Of a stretch of 64,000 nt of DNA, positions 24,565 through 33,867 are shown in pieces. The DNA is from Prevotella sp. AGR2160. GTDB lineage: Bacteria; Bacteroidota; Bacteroidia; Bacteroidales; Bacteroidaceae. Made by a program: the position numbers and the translations under genes. How positions within the stretch are numbered: position 1 is the first letter of the stretch; each line of letters starts with the position of its first letter. Below the pieces are notes generated by a model. The model made no database searches, was not told the origin of the DNA, and was given only the letters and a program-made list of their open reading frames with translations. The stretch lies in assembly GCF_000424185.1 (NCBI RefSeq), contig NZ_AUJK01000009.1, positions 1 to 64,000 on the forward strand, written 5' to 3'.

Positions 24565-24599
24565 AGTTCGAAGTATGTTATAATGTCGTTTGAATATGC

Positions 24600-26603
24600 T
24601 TAAAAATCGGACAATGCCTTGTTGCCGTCAAAGTCGAAGTCGTAGTTTTCTTCTTCCGTGTCTTCAGTATCGACGGGATCTGCCTCCAACGCTGTGGGCT
24701 CTTCTTCCGTGGTCTCCATAGGCTTTTGTATGCCAAGGGCGTGGACGCTCTTGTCTTTCACGTATTTGTTGAACTTGGCGATCTTCTTCTGCTGCTCAAG
24801 CATCACGGCCTTGTCTTCCTCGGTCTGCTCGGCATCGGCGGTGTTGAAGGTGCCTACGTCCTCAAGATGGTCAACGTAGTTGTCGCCCTGATAGATGAAT
24901 ACGTCGGTAGGTGCTCCCGCCTCGTCGGTCAGGTAGTAGGCATCCACCTTCCAGTTGTTGGGCTCAAGGCGCTCCAGTACACTCACGTCGCTCAGCCACC
25001 AGTCCTTGTATGCCACCCTGCAGTAGCTGTTTCTCCGGATCGTGGTCGACACGTGCTCGCCGATGTAGCGGGCAAGGACGGCTTTGTTCAGTGGGGCAAG
25101 GGTCGGATTGAGGTTGGCTACAAGCACGTCCCAGCGGGTCATGCCCTTGTATTTCTTCTGGTTGGGGTGAAGCGTGTGGTTGAACTCCCAGATGTCTTTC
25201 CTGTCGTCGGCGATAAGCTCGTCCCAGGTGTAGTACTGTTTGTCCTCATAGGTGTCATTCTTCTCGTCGAAGATCTTCTTCGACTCCGTACGGTAGTGGC
25301 GGTCCTTGGCGTAGAAGCGGCCGATGCCGAGGTGGTTCTTGTGCTCCACGCTCTTCTTCTTGGCGCCGTTCATCTGTTCGGCGTATTTCTCCTGTGAGTT
25401 CTGAGGGGCGCAGAATCTTACAAAGGGAAACAGCACGCCGGCTTTCAGGAAGCTCTCTTTCCACTGGCTCATCAGGTGGTTCTCTACTTCTACCTGTGCC
25501 GGACAGCCCCAGCCGTTGCGGTCCAGGAGTCTGAACATGTCCCTGAAGCAGTCCACCACGAGGTCCACGTTCTTGTTGCGGTTATAAGCGGCGCCGATCA
25601 CGCACTGACTCGCTACGTCGTAGGCGTAGTAGGCTTTCGGACGCAGCTTCGTGTCCTTCAGCTTGCGGGGCAGGTCGCGGTCATCAAAGCTCACCTTGCT
25701 CAGAGAGAATTCCGGACTGTGCCGGTGTACGTGGGGCATCTGCTCGTGCATGAAGGTGGTGAAGCTCTCCAACGCGTGGCTCACCAGTACCCGGTTCTTG
25801 GGTTTGTTCAGGTAGTTGGTGATGGTCGTCTCGCTCAGCTCCTTCGGGTCGCCGTTCTTGTCTGTGAAGTCATCGGGATTGAACAGCTCGCCGGTCTCTG
25901 GATCATACACGTCAAGACCTCCGGTCACAAAGTCGTTGTACATCTCCAGTACGCTCGTGTTGAAGGGCTTATTGGGCAGGCAGGCGATGCCGAGAATCAG
26001 ACGCTCGGTCTTGTGGTCCACCTTGCGGGCACTTTGGTTGCCGAACTTGCCGCTGATAAGGCAGCGGTAGCCTTCCTTTCTGTACTCGTTCACCTTCTTT
26101 CTGAATCGCAGCACGCTCGCGGGCAGCGTGTGGCCGAGCTCCTCTCTCAGCGTCTCGATCACGCTCGCCATCATGCTCCAGTCATATTTCTCGCCCATGA
26201 GCTTCCGGTAGTCCTTGGCTCGGGAGTAGAGCTTGATGCAGGTGTTCAGAACGCTCGCGTTGGTCACGTACTCCTGGATCTTCTCCTCGGGAAGGTCGGC
26301 GCCGGTCTGGCTGCGGTCGTGATAGAACACCACGGCGGCTTGGTCTACCTCGTAGTTCGAGAGAATCCAGCCTTTCAGACGCACGTCGTCACCACCGGGA
26401 TATGTGGCTTCCACCTTTTCCTTGTACTGGCTCGGAAGACTGTCTACGGCAATCAGGGCACAGCAGCCACTGGCGCCTCCGCCACGGCGTACCACGTCCA
26501 CCGTCCTGCGGGTCACCCAGTTCCGGTAGTTAGATACGCTCACGATACCGCCGCCTACAAGCTCCTGGTAAGAGATGCATAGTTTGTTGCCGTAATACTC
26601 CAT
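24600..26603 (-). CDS. MuA-type transposase
   Basis: 667 residues. Early helix-turn-helix parts (YQELVGGGIVSVSNYRNW; VNEYRKEGY) read the phage ends. The DDE core starts near residue 300 with PEFSLSKVSFDDRDL and AYYAYDVASQCVIGA (D329). CPAQVEVENHLMSQW (367-381) is where a second acid would be expected; here it is E374-N. The final acid is in NSQEKYAEQMNGAKKK (E405). The C-terminal part holds QKKIAKFNKYV and an acidic end (DTEDTEEENYDFDFDG), likely the MuB-contact region. The enzyme carries out both integration and replicative transposition. The ATG is 9 bases after the preceding gene. Confidence 0.93.
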   Translation of the reverse strand: MEYYGNKLCISYQELVGGGIVSVSNYRNWVTRRTVDVVRRGGGASGCCALIAVDSLPSQYKEKVEATYPGGDDVRLKGWILSNYEVDQAAVVFYHDRSQTGADLPEEKIQEYVTNASVLNTCIKLYSRAKDYRKLMGEKYDWSMMASVIETLREELGHTLPASVLRFRKKVNEYRKEGYRCLISGKFGNQSARKVDHKTERLILGIACLPNKPFNTSVLEMYNDFVTGGLDVYDPETGELFNPDDFTDKNGDPKELSETTITNYLNKPKNRVLVSHALESFTTFMHEQMPHVHRHSPEFSLSKVSFDDRDLPRKLKDTKLRPKAYYAYDVASQCVIGAAYNRNKNVDLVVDCFRDMFRLLDRNGWGCPAQVEVENHLMSQWKESFLKAGVLFPFVRFCAPQNSQEKYAEQMNGAKKKSVEHKNHLGIGRFYAKDRHYRTESKKIFDEKNDTYEDKQYYTWDELIADDRKDIWEFNHTLHPNQKKYKGMTRWDVLVANLNPTLAPLNKAVLARYIGEHVSTTIRRNSYCRVAYKDWWLSDVSVLERLEPNNWKVDAYYLTDEAGAPTDVFIYQGDNYVDHLEDVGTFNTADAEQTEEDKAVMLEQQKKIAKFNKYVKDKSVHALGIQKPMETTEEEPTALEADPVDTEDTEEENYDFDFDGNKALSDF

Positions 26604-26612
26604 CTCTCCTCC

Positions 26613-26984
26613 TTATCTTAGCGTCTGTGCCCAGCTCTGGATCGTAGGTATCTCACTTACCGCCACGTGCTCGTAGCGGCGGGCCTTCTCGCCCTTCAGC
26701 AGTACGTCGCAGCTGCCGTCCTTCAGGTTGAACTCAAGCAGCACGCCATTGGCAAGATACTGGCGCATGTAACCATCTGCGTCAAACAACGTCTCACTCT
26801 CGGGGACCTCCACCATCACGATGCCGCCTCGCTGCATGGCAAGACGACGGATACGTTTCGACAGCTCGCTGTTGCTGCGCTCCGTGTCAAAGTGCAATGC
26901 GTTATACACGCTGCGGGCGGAAATGCCGAAGCTCTTCATCACAAACTCTCGGTCTTCCTTCTTCAAATGAATGTACTTCTTCAT
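26613..26984 (-). CDS. Early regulatory protein, unknown family
   Basis: 123 residues, the first gene of the early operon, directly behind the early promoter. MKKYIHLKKEDREFVMKSFGISARSVYNAL is a helix-turn-helix-like start, and SELSKRIRRLAMQRGGIVMV continues it. It occupies the position of Mu ner, a small repressor of early transcription, but I see no sequence match. Confidence 0.6.
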   Translation of the reverse strand: MKKYIHLKKEDREFVMKSFGISARSVYNALHFDTERSNSELSKRIRRLAMQRGGIVMVEVPESETLFDADGYMRQYLANGVLLEFNLKDGSCDVLLKGEKARRYEHVAVSEIPTIQSWAQTLR

Positions 26985-27040
26985 ATGCCTTACTTATTAA
27001 CATTTAACTTGAAACTTTCTTTACTCTCGCCCTTTTTTCG

Positions 27041-27048
27041 TATCTTTG
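27041..27048 (+). promoter_or_regulatory. Promoter -7 box for the repressor gene
   Basis: TATCTTTG on the plus strand. Transcription would start near 27,055 and pass through both intergenic operators before the repressor ATG at 27,144, so the repressor could control itself. Confidence 0.55.
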
Positions 27049-27075
27049 GGCGCTCGTTCTAAATGGAACACGCTG

Positions 27076-27105
27076 CAAAGATACAGAATTTCTGTAAACA
27101 AACAA
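27076..27105 (-). promoter_or_regulatory. Early (lytic) promoter
   Basis: Minus strand: TTG (27,105-27,103), 19 nt, TATCTTTG (27,083-27,076). An exact promoter with operator O1 lying inside its spacer. It drives the transposase operon. Confidence 0.75.
27082..27096. promoter_or_regulatory. Repressor operator O1
   Basis: TACAGAATTTCTGTA: a perfect 7+1+7 palindrome placed in the spacer of the early promoter, overlapping its -7 box by two bases. Confidence 0.7.
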
Positions 27106-27112
27106 AATTATT

Positions 27113-27127
27113 TTCAGATTTTCTGAA
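27113..27127. promoter_or_regulatory. Repressor operator O2
   Basis: TTCAGATTTTCTGAA, the same motif with one mismatch, centred 31 bp (three turns) from O1. Confidence 0.65.
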
Positions 27128-27131
27128 TAAA

Positions 27132-27145
27132 ATTATTCGAATAAT
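27132..27145. promoter_or_regulatory. Second palindrome at the repressor start
   Basis: ATTATTCGAATAAT is a perfect palindrome that covers the first two bases of the repressor ATG. It differs from the O1/O2 motif and could bind another regulator. Confidence 0.4.
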
Positions 27146-27614
27146 GGAAAAAACAGATATAAATAGACGATTTATAACCGCCATCAATACCCTTTTAAAG
27201 GATAAAGGTTTGACTAAAACAGGAATTGCGCAAAGCTTAGGCATCAAGCCTTCTAAATTTTCAGAAATTCTGAATGAAAGAATGAACGTTGGCACTGATA
27301 CCCTTGCTTTAGTATGTGAGCTATATAGTTTTAATCCATCGTGGCTTTTACTTGGGGAAGGTTCTATGTTAATTCCCGGGCCAATAAAAGGACGCTCTAA
27401 ACCAGCTATTTCTGTGGAAAAGTTACCTGACTTCCCTTTGGATTCAGAGGGCGTTTGTAAATTCTTCATTCAAATAATGAGGGACAAAGACCTTAGATTT
27501 GCAGAACAGGCCGAAGAAATTGGAAAGCTAAAGGCACGAATTGAGGAACTTGAAAGGCACAGGGGGGCAGATGCTTCGGATGCCGGGATTTCTGGCGTTG
27601 CTCATGCAGGCTAA
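27144..27614 (+). CDS. Phage repressor, HTH_XRE type
   Basis: 156 residues from the ATG at 27,144; an earlier open frame to 27,063 runs through the operators and is not used. The helix-turn-helix (residues 12-54) reads LKDKGLTKTGIAQSLGIKPSKFSEILNERMNVGTDT. A linker with WLLLGEGSMLIPGP follows, as in Bacteroides prophage repressors, and the C-terminal coiled coil (EEIGKLKARIEELERH) would dimerise it. No peptidase domain, so induction is not by simple self-cleavage. Three copies of its likely operator surround it, one within the gene. Confidence 0.88.
   Translation: MEKTDINRRFITAINTLLKDKGLTKTGIAQSLGIKPSKFSEILNERMNVGTDTLALVCELYSFNPSWLLLGEGSMLIPGPIKGRSKPAISVEKLPDFPLDSEGVCKFFIQIMRDKDLRFAEQAEEIGKLKARIEELERHRGADASDAGISGVAHAG
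27260..27274. promoter_or_regulatory. Repressor operator O3 inside the repressor gene
   Basis: TTCAGAAATTCTGAA, a perfect 7+1+7 palindrome with the same arms as O2, 147 bp from it. Binding here could stop transcription of the repressor gene or form a loop with O1/O2. Confidence 0.6.
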
Positions 27615-27768
27615 AGTCGATGAATGTAATATTTGGAGGTAAATACAAGTAAGCAGAACGAAATTCTCTTAGTTAGTAGCCTCGTCCGCCTGGTTTAGCT
27701 ATGATGAGCCCGGGGAGTGCTGGGTTCTGTACGCTGCTGCTGTGCAGCAGCCCCGTCGTCTCCATTCC

Positions 27769-27833
27769 GTCCCCTCCCAAACACCCCTCGCGACCCCTCC
27801 TGTACCCCTCCCGTACCCCTCTTGCACCCCCTT
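27769..27833. repeat. 11-bp C-rich tandem repeat
   Basis: About six units of the type ACCCCTCnYGT with a strict 11-bp step (CACCCCTCGCG, ACCCCTCCTGT, ACCCCTCCCGT, ACCCCTCTTGC, with partial units either side). One turn of helix per unit would present every unit on one face. Confidence 0.6.
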
Positions 27834-28033
27834 TTCCGGGTTTCCCCCTCCCTCAAAACGGCGTGAAAGCCTGTGAAACCCACTGTTTACGGCACTTTCC
27901 GCTATATATAATAAGGTGTATTTCCAAAAGTGGGGTGCATTTTAGGGGGGTGCTATTCGCTGTTTTTGCCGTTTATGATAAAAAAAACTGTACGTTTACC
28001 CCCTCTGCAACGACCCCCTCATTTCCTTGTTTT

Positions 28034-28092
28034 GAATATCCAGTTTTCAAAAAATGAATATCCAGTTTGAATATCCAGTTGAATATCCAGTT
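28034..28092. repeat. Four direct repeats of GAATATCCAGTT
   Basis: Copies begin at 28,034, 28,056, 28,069 and 28,081. The last two are 12 and 13 bases apart, the first 22. They may be binding sites for transposase, integrase or a regulator near the prophage end. Confidence 0.7.
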
Positions 28093-28193
28093 GCCAAAAA
28101 CACCCAAAATGGCACGAAAAAAGGGTGGAAAGACCTCTCTGATCTTACCACCCCTTCTGACGCCATTTTAAGGCCGTTAAAGCCCGTTTCTCC

Positions 28194-28433
28194 TCAGTCC
28201 TTATACGTTGCCCCTGAGCCCCCGGAAATAAGCGTAGATTGCTTGATTACAGCCCGTTTCGTGACGATCGTGCCATTGCCTGATAGCCCCGCATGGAGCA
28301 AATAATTGCGTGTAGCGCCCACCTGTTCGGGCGTAAATACAGTATAAACCGCCGAAATACTGCTGAAATACCAGTCTTTCCGCTTCGTTTCCTTCAATCC
28401 TTGAATCAAATGTACGTGTATAACCTTTGCCAT
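28194..28433 (-). CDS. Small conserved-looking protein near the prophage end
   Basis: 79 residues: MAKVIHVHLIQGLKETKRKD, YFSSISAVYTVFTPEQVGAT and HAGLSGNGTIVTKRAVIKQS. ATG at 28,433 and a TATATTTG box (28,453-28,460) upstream support it. I recall similar short proteins in mobile elements of Bacteroides, without a known function. It is transcribed away from the prophage end towards the repressor. Confidence 0.6.
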   Translation of the reverse strand: MAKVIHVHLIQGLKETKRKDWYFSSISAVYTVFTPEQVGATRNYLLHAGLSGNGTIVTKRAVIKQSTLISGGSGATYKD

Positions 28434-28752
28434 ATTCCATAAAATTAGACTGCAAATATACTAAATAATAGTTATATGGAATAAAATGGCACTTTATTTT
28501 TTCAAAATATCAAAAGAAAAATCGGTCACCGCACCTTCATCTTACCTCTCCATGCTCATGATAACCCCACATAAAACCGATGTAAACGTCTCGATAACCT
28601 CTCACCCTTCAACACCCCACTGATGTAAACCAAAATTAAACCAATGTAAACGTTTCGTTTTGTGCCGCTCTTTTCACCTCTTCATCATAACTCGCTGATC
28701 ATCAACCATCTCACCAACATTCAGCCTCATCAACAAAAATACGCTTCGTTCT
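28434..28752. other. Prophage terminal region, no gene
   Basis: Contains three copies of ATGTAAAC (28,580; 28,623; 28,644) and two longer related motifs (28,651-28,668 and 28,742-28,759). Nothing else was seen. Confidence 0.6.
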
Positions 28753-28759
28753 GTGCCCC
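28580..28759. repeat. Candidate transposase binding sites at the prophage terminus
   Basis: CGTTTCGTTTTGTGCCGC (28,651) and CGCTTCGTTCTGTGCCCC (28,742) agree in 15 of 18 bases, 91 bp apart. The second copy ends where hsdM homology begins, as a Mu end would. ATGTAAAC copies precede the first. Confidence 0.55.
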
Positions 28760-30909
28760 ATACCGTTGTGGAACTCATGGCAGAGATTCTGCAGCCACAA
28801 CCTGATGAGAGTATTTATGATCCGACTTGTGGTTCTGGCGGTATGCTCGTGAAGTGTCTCGACTATCTTCGTAACCAGGGCAAGGAATGGCAAGGGGTGC
28901 ATGTCTATGGTCAGGAAATCAATGGCCTTACGTCGTCTATTGCCCGAATGAACCTTTATCTCAATGGTGTGGAAGATTTTTCCATCGCTTGTGCCGACAC
29001 GCTGTCAGCGCCTGCATTTACTGAGGATGGAAAGCTCCAGACTTTTGACGTAGTGCTCGCCAATCCGCCTTACTCTATTAAAGAGTGGGACCGGACTGCA
29101 TTCGAGCATGATAAATGGGGAAGAAATTTTCTCGGGACGCCCCCACAAGCGCGTGCAGACTATGCATTCATTCAGCATATACTTTGCTCAATGGATAGAC
29201 ACAATGGAAGGTGTGCTGTACTTCTTCCTCATGGAGTATTGAATAGAAATGAGGAAAAAGAAATGAGGATAAATCATGTCAAGACAAATACGATAGAAGC
29301 CATTATAGGATTAGGCAGGAACCTATTCTATAATTCTGGTCTTGAAAGTTTTATTCTTATCTGCAGAAATAAGAAACAGCCAAATAGAAACGGGAAAGTT
29401 CTTTTTATTGAAGCAGAGAATTGTACTCATAAGGAAGGAAAGCAAGCATATCTGTATAGTGAAGACATAGACAAGATTATGCAGGCATATCATTCAGACG
29501 AAGATATCCCTGGCTTTTCTAAATGGGTAACCAACGATGAAATCCTCGATAATGACGGTAATCTGAATATCAAATCGTATGTTAAGCAGATTGATGAAGA
29601 GAATGTAAATGGTCAAGAAGCACTGCATGAATTTATCTCTTCTCAGAACGAGCTAGCGGATAGTCTTGAAAACCTGCAATTTGCTGCTGGCAATCACTGC
29701 CCACGTATGGAGCATGTTAGCATAAACTTCGATCTCGACAAAAGTAATTGGAAGAAGGTCAAGTTGTCTGATGTAGCCGAAGAGCATTCGATAAGGATTT
29801 CAAACCCTTCAGAATCAGAATATGATTTTTACATTGGCTCCAATTGTATAGATCAGTACGATTTCACTATTAATAGGCGAATGTTAGCTCAAACCGTAAC
29901 CTCTGCCCAGAAAGGTTTTGAGAAAGGAGACTATTTGCTTGTTAGAAGGAGCCTTTATGGAAGTGATTTCCGAGAAAGAGCTCCTAGGGCAGAGTTTGAT
30001 GGAGTATGTTCGGCAGACATCATAACCCTTCGTGAAAAGAAAAATGTCATTGCCGATGGATTCCTCATCTATATCTTGTATCAGAAGGATCTTTGGGATT
30101 TCATCGTTGCAAATTCAAATGGTGGATTAACTCGCCGTATTAAATGGAAACAACTGGCTGATTATGAGTTTTTGCTTCCTCCTCTTTCCGAGCAGAATGC
30201 ATTGGCAGATAAGTTGTGGGCAGCATATCGACTCAAAGAATCATATAAGAAGCTCATCCTGGCTACTGATGATATGATTAAAGCGGAATTCATCAATAGA
30301 TTCGGACTTCCTAATCAGACACATCCTGAAAGTAGCCTCGTATCCCTTCAGAGTGTATTGGAGACAAACTTCGTTGGAGATTGGGGTAAAGAGGATAAAG
30401 ATGGTAACGGAACTAAAGTCCTAACTACCAAGAATTTTCGTAATGATGGCTTGTTAGACTATTCCGAAGTAGTGACTCGTAAAATATCAGATAAAAAAAT
30501 AGATGACAAGAAGATATTAATTGGCGATATTCTCCTCGAACGTTCTGGTGGTACATCCGACAATCCTGTAGGTAGAACAACATACTTTAATAAGGAAGGA
30601 CTATATTTATGCAATAACTTCGTCCAGGTAATAAGATGCAATAGCCAAGTAAATAGTTTATTCATTGCCAAGCAATTGAATATCATATATTCAACTCAAA
30701 AACGATTTATTCGCTCTATTGGTAACAAGACAACTGGCATTCAGAATGTCAACTTAACAAAATTCTTGGATATAAAAATCTGTGTTCCAGAGAAGAAGTT
30801 ACAGGATGATTATGCAGATTTAGTTGAGAAAGCCGAACAGACGAAGTCCTCTCTTCGTCGTTCCATTTCGAGCATCGACAAAGTGATCAAGAGCATGATA
30901 AACAATTGA
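28753..30909 (+). pseudogene. HsdM-HsdS fusion lacking the HsdM N-terminal domain
   Basis: 718 codons from a GTG that is unlikely to be the natural start. It begins inside the conserved TPHTVVELM phrase of HsdM, so the N-terminal (about 150-170 residues) domain is missing. Methylase motifs: DPTCGSGG (23-30) and NPPY (104-107). From residue 332 (NWKKVKLSDVAEEH) the chain is an HsdS subunit with two target-recognition halves (332-490 and 540-700), each ending in a helical spacer (LSEQNALADKLWAAYRLKES; VEKAEQTKSSLRRSI). One polypeptide for M and S is unusual for type I systems. The gene break coincides with the prophage end, so the phage probably disrupted it. Whether the remainder is expressed or functional is unknown. 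Confidence 0.8.
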
Positions 30910-30922
30910 AAACGAAAATATT

Positions 30923-33865
30923 ATGATACAGCAGATATTCAATGAAGACAATACGGTAGAACAGATGCTTATCCACGTGGCAACAGAACATGGCTGGGAA
31001 TATGTCAAGACCAAGGAGATTGAACGACCTAACGACAGCATACTGGTCGACTCCTGGCTCGTTGATGCCCTCGTCCGTCTGAACCGTATCACCTACGATC
31101 AGGCAGAGCGAGTGATATATGATCTTCGTGCCATCATCTTCAGCGGAAATACCAAGGATGGACTCATTCAAGCCAATGATAAGTTCCGTAAGAAGCTATT
31201 CGAGGAGAACAGTTATCCATTCGGTCCAAATGGTGACAACGTGAATATACGCTTCTTTTCAGACAATCCTGCAGAGAACTACTGCGTTGTAACCAATCAG
31301 TGGGAATTCCCGAAGGCAAGCATCCAGGGCGGCAAACGTCTTGACCTCGTTTTCCTCATCAATGGCATTCCAATGGTCATCGGTGAGGCAAAGACGCCGG
31401 TGAAGAGTGCCGTGACTTGGGGTGACGGAGCCCAAGATGTCATCAACTATCAGAAGAGCATCCCAGAGATGTTCGTGCCAAACATCCTCTGCTTCGCCAC
31501 TGAAGGCAAGGAACTGCAGTATGCTTCCATCGGTGCCGATCTTGAGCACTGGGGGCCATGGTTTGCCGATGAGGAGCGCCGACACGGCACGCTCGCAGAT
31601 GTTGACCATAACTTTGTCTTTCTCATGAACCCTCTGAGACTGCTTGATATCTATCGTTTCTTCACGGTGTTTACGGCAAGCCCATCAGGCAAGAAAATTA
31701 AGATAGTTTGTCGCTATCAGCAGTATCTTGGTGGTGAGGCAATCGTGCAACGTGTACTCTCTACCTTTACCCATGGTCATGGACCAAAGAAGGGACTGAT
31801 TTGGCATTTCCAAGGCTCGGGTAAGTCTTGGTTGATGGTCTTTGCTGCCCAGAAATTGCGACTGATGAAAGAGCTCGAAGCGCCGACGATTGTCATCGTC
31901 GATGATCGTATCGACCTGGAGGATCAGATCACAGGCGACTTTACCCGGGCAGAAATTCCAAATGTTGTCAATGCTCCGACTAAGGATGATCTTGAAAAGT
32001 TCTTTGAACAGGACCAGCGTAAGATCCTCATCACCACGATTTTCAAGTTTGGCGATGTCGAAGCAGGACGGGTACTCAACCGTCGACAGAACATCATCGT
32101 CATGGTGGATGAAGCTCATCGTACACAAGAGAAAGATCTCGGTATGAAGATGCGTCAAGCTTTGCCAAATGCCTTCTTTTTCGGATTGACAGGTACTCCT
32201 ATCAACAAGCGCGATCATAATACCTTTGCTACATTCGGCGATAAGCAGGATGAGGGTGGTTATATTTCGAAGTATACCTTCCAGAACTCCGTAGATGATG
32301 GTGCTACTCTGGAACTGAAGTTCAAGACCGTGCCTGTGGAGATGCACCTCGACAAGGAAAAGCTCCAAGAAGCCTTTGACGAAATGACCGACCAGATCAG
32401 TGAGGATGAGAAGAATGAGCTAACGAAACGAGCTAATGTGGAAGCATTCTTCACAGCCGATAAGCGCATCAATGAGGTTTGTAAATACATCGTCAATCAC
32501 TTTCGTACATACGTGGAGCCAACAGGTATGAAGGCACAGGTGGTGGTCTACAACCGCGCCTGCTGTGTGAAGTACAAGCGGGCCATCGACGCTCTGCTCG
32601 GAACTACTGATCAAACTACTATCGTCATGCATACGGGTGGCGATAAGGCTGACGAATATAAGGAGTGGAAGCGTGACCGTTCGCAGGAAAACAAGCTCCT
32701 CGATGAGTTCCGCGATCCTTTTTCACCATTGAAGATCGTCATCGTGACGAGTAAGCTGCTCACTGGCTTTGATGCTCCAATCCTGCAGTGTATGTATCTC
32801 GATAAGCCAATGAAGGATCATACACTGTTGCAGGCCATCTGCCGTACAAACCGTAAATATACAGTGGACAAGAAATGTGGTTTGATCGTTGACTTCGTCG
32901 GCGTCTTTGATGACGTAGCCCGTTCTCTCGCCTTCGATGATGCCACGGTGAAGAATGTCATCAAGAACATTGATGAAATCAAGGAACTGATTCCGAAACT
33001 CATGAAGGATTGTCTCGATTTCTTCCCGGGTGTCGACCGTACGATCGGTGGCTGGGAAGGTCTGACAGCTGCCCAACAATGCCTGAAAGATGAAAAGACA
33101 AAGACGGAGTTTGCTAAGCACTTCAATCGTTTGTCAAAGGCATGGGAAACAGTAAGCCCGGATGAATGTCTATTGCCTTATCAGAGTGACTATGCATGGC
33201 TCGCACAGGTTTATCAGAGCGTGAAGCCTGTAAGTGATTCTGGCGCACTGATTTGGACGTTGCTTGGCGCTAAGACCATTGAGATTATCCATCAGAACAT
33301 AGACACCATAGATATCGGTCAACCTCTCGAAGACCTTGTAGTGGATGCCGACGTCATTGATGCAGTACTCAAGGATGAGAAGAATCGCGATAAGAAGATT
33401 GTTGAGATTGAAAAAATGCTCCGGCTACGTTTGAATGAGCATAAGAACGAACAGAACTTCAAAAAGTTTGCTGAGAAGCTCGATGAGCTCCGTCAACAGA
33501 TGGAAGAAAATCTTATCTCGAGCATTGATTTTCTGAAAGGATTGTTGGAAACTGCCAAAGGGGTAGTTGAAGAGGAGAAGCGTCAGAATCAGCCGGAGAA
33601 CAAGCATGCCAAAGCAAAGGCTGCCCTGACTGAACTCTTTGAGACTGTGAAGACAGAGAACACGCCTATCATAGTGGAGCGTGTCGTCAACGATATCGAT
33701 GAGAACGTGACGAACATCGTCCGTAAGTTCAAGGATGCCTTCAAGAGTGTCGAAGCGCGCAAGCAGATCCGTCAGAAGCTCCGTGCCATCCTTTGGGTGA
33801 AATACAGCATCAAGGACAATGATGTCTTTGAGAAGGCTTATAGCTATATTGAACAATACTACTAA
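30923..33865 (+). CDS. hsdR: Type I restriction enzyme R subunit
   Basis: 980 residues, intact. A PD-(D/E)XK nuclease: RLDLVFLINGIPMVIGEAKTP has D141, E155 and K157. Superfamily 2 helicase motifs follow: Walker A FQGSGKS (296-302), DEAH (396-399) and FFGLTGTP (412-419). A coiled C-terminal domain (residues 780-900) binds the methylase. It translocates DNA and cuts at a distance. Only 13 bases after the HsdM/S fusion. If the methylase is inactive through the prophage insertion, an active HsdR would be harmless alone, since it needs the MS core. Confidence 0.93.
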   Translation: MIQQIFNEDNTVEQMLIHVATEHGWEYVKTKEIERPNDSILVDSWLVDALVRLNRITYDQAERVIYDLRAIIFSGNTKDGLIQANDKFRKKLFEENSYPFGPNGDNVNIRFFSDNPAENYCVVTNQWEFPKASIQGGKRLDLVFLINGIPMVIGEAKTPVKSAVTWGDGAQDVINYQKSIPEMFVPNILCFATEGKELQYASIGADLEHWGPWFADEERRHGTLADVDHNFVFLMNPLRLLDIYRFFTVFTASPSGKKIKIVCRYQQYLGGEAIVQRVLSTFTHGHGPKKGLIWHFQGSGKSWLMVFAAQKLRLMKELEAPTIVIVDDRIDLEDQITGDFTRAEIPNVVNAPTKDDLEKFFEQDQRKILITTIFKFGDVEAGRVLNRRQNIIVMVDEAHRTQEKDLGMKMRQALPNAFFFGLTGTPINKRDHNTFATFGDKQDEGGYISKYTFQNSVDDGATLELKFKTVPVEMHLDKEKLQEAFDEMTDQISEDEKNELTKRANVEAFFTADKRINEVCKYIVNHFRTYVEPTGMKAQVVVYNRACCVKYKRAIDALLGTTDQTTIVMHTGGDKADEYKEWKRDRSQENKLLDEFRDPFSPLKIVIVTSKLLTGFDAPILQCMYLDKPMKDHTLLQAICRTNRKYTVDKKCGLIVDFVGVFDDVARSLAFDDATVKNVIKNIDEIKELIPKLMKDCLDFFPGVDRTIGGWEGLTAAQQCLKDEKTKTEFAKHFNRLSKAWETVSPDECLLPYQSDYAWLAQVYQSVKPVSDSGALIWTLLGAKTIEIIHQNIDTIDIGQPLEDLVVDADVIDAVLKDEKNRDKKIVEIEKMLRLRLNEHKNEQNFKKFAEKLDELRQQMEENLISSIDFLKGLLETAKGVVEEEKRQNQPENKHAKAKAALTELFETVKTENTPIIVERVVNDIDENVTNIVRKFKDAFKSVEARKQIRQKLRAILWVKYSIKDNDVFEKAYSYIEQYY

Positions 33866-33867
33866 GT

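Larger units (their letters stand above)
27615..28193. other. Non-coding prophage end region
   Basis: No convincing gene. It holds the 11-bp tandem repeats (27,769-27,833), a CCCC-rich run, and four copies of GAATATCCAGTT. The open frames here are low complexity and lack start signals. Confidence 0.55.

Noticed and set aside
27701..28057. 118-codon Pro-rich ORF
   Set aside because: It runs through the C-rich tandem repeats. The composition reflects the repeats and no start signal is present.
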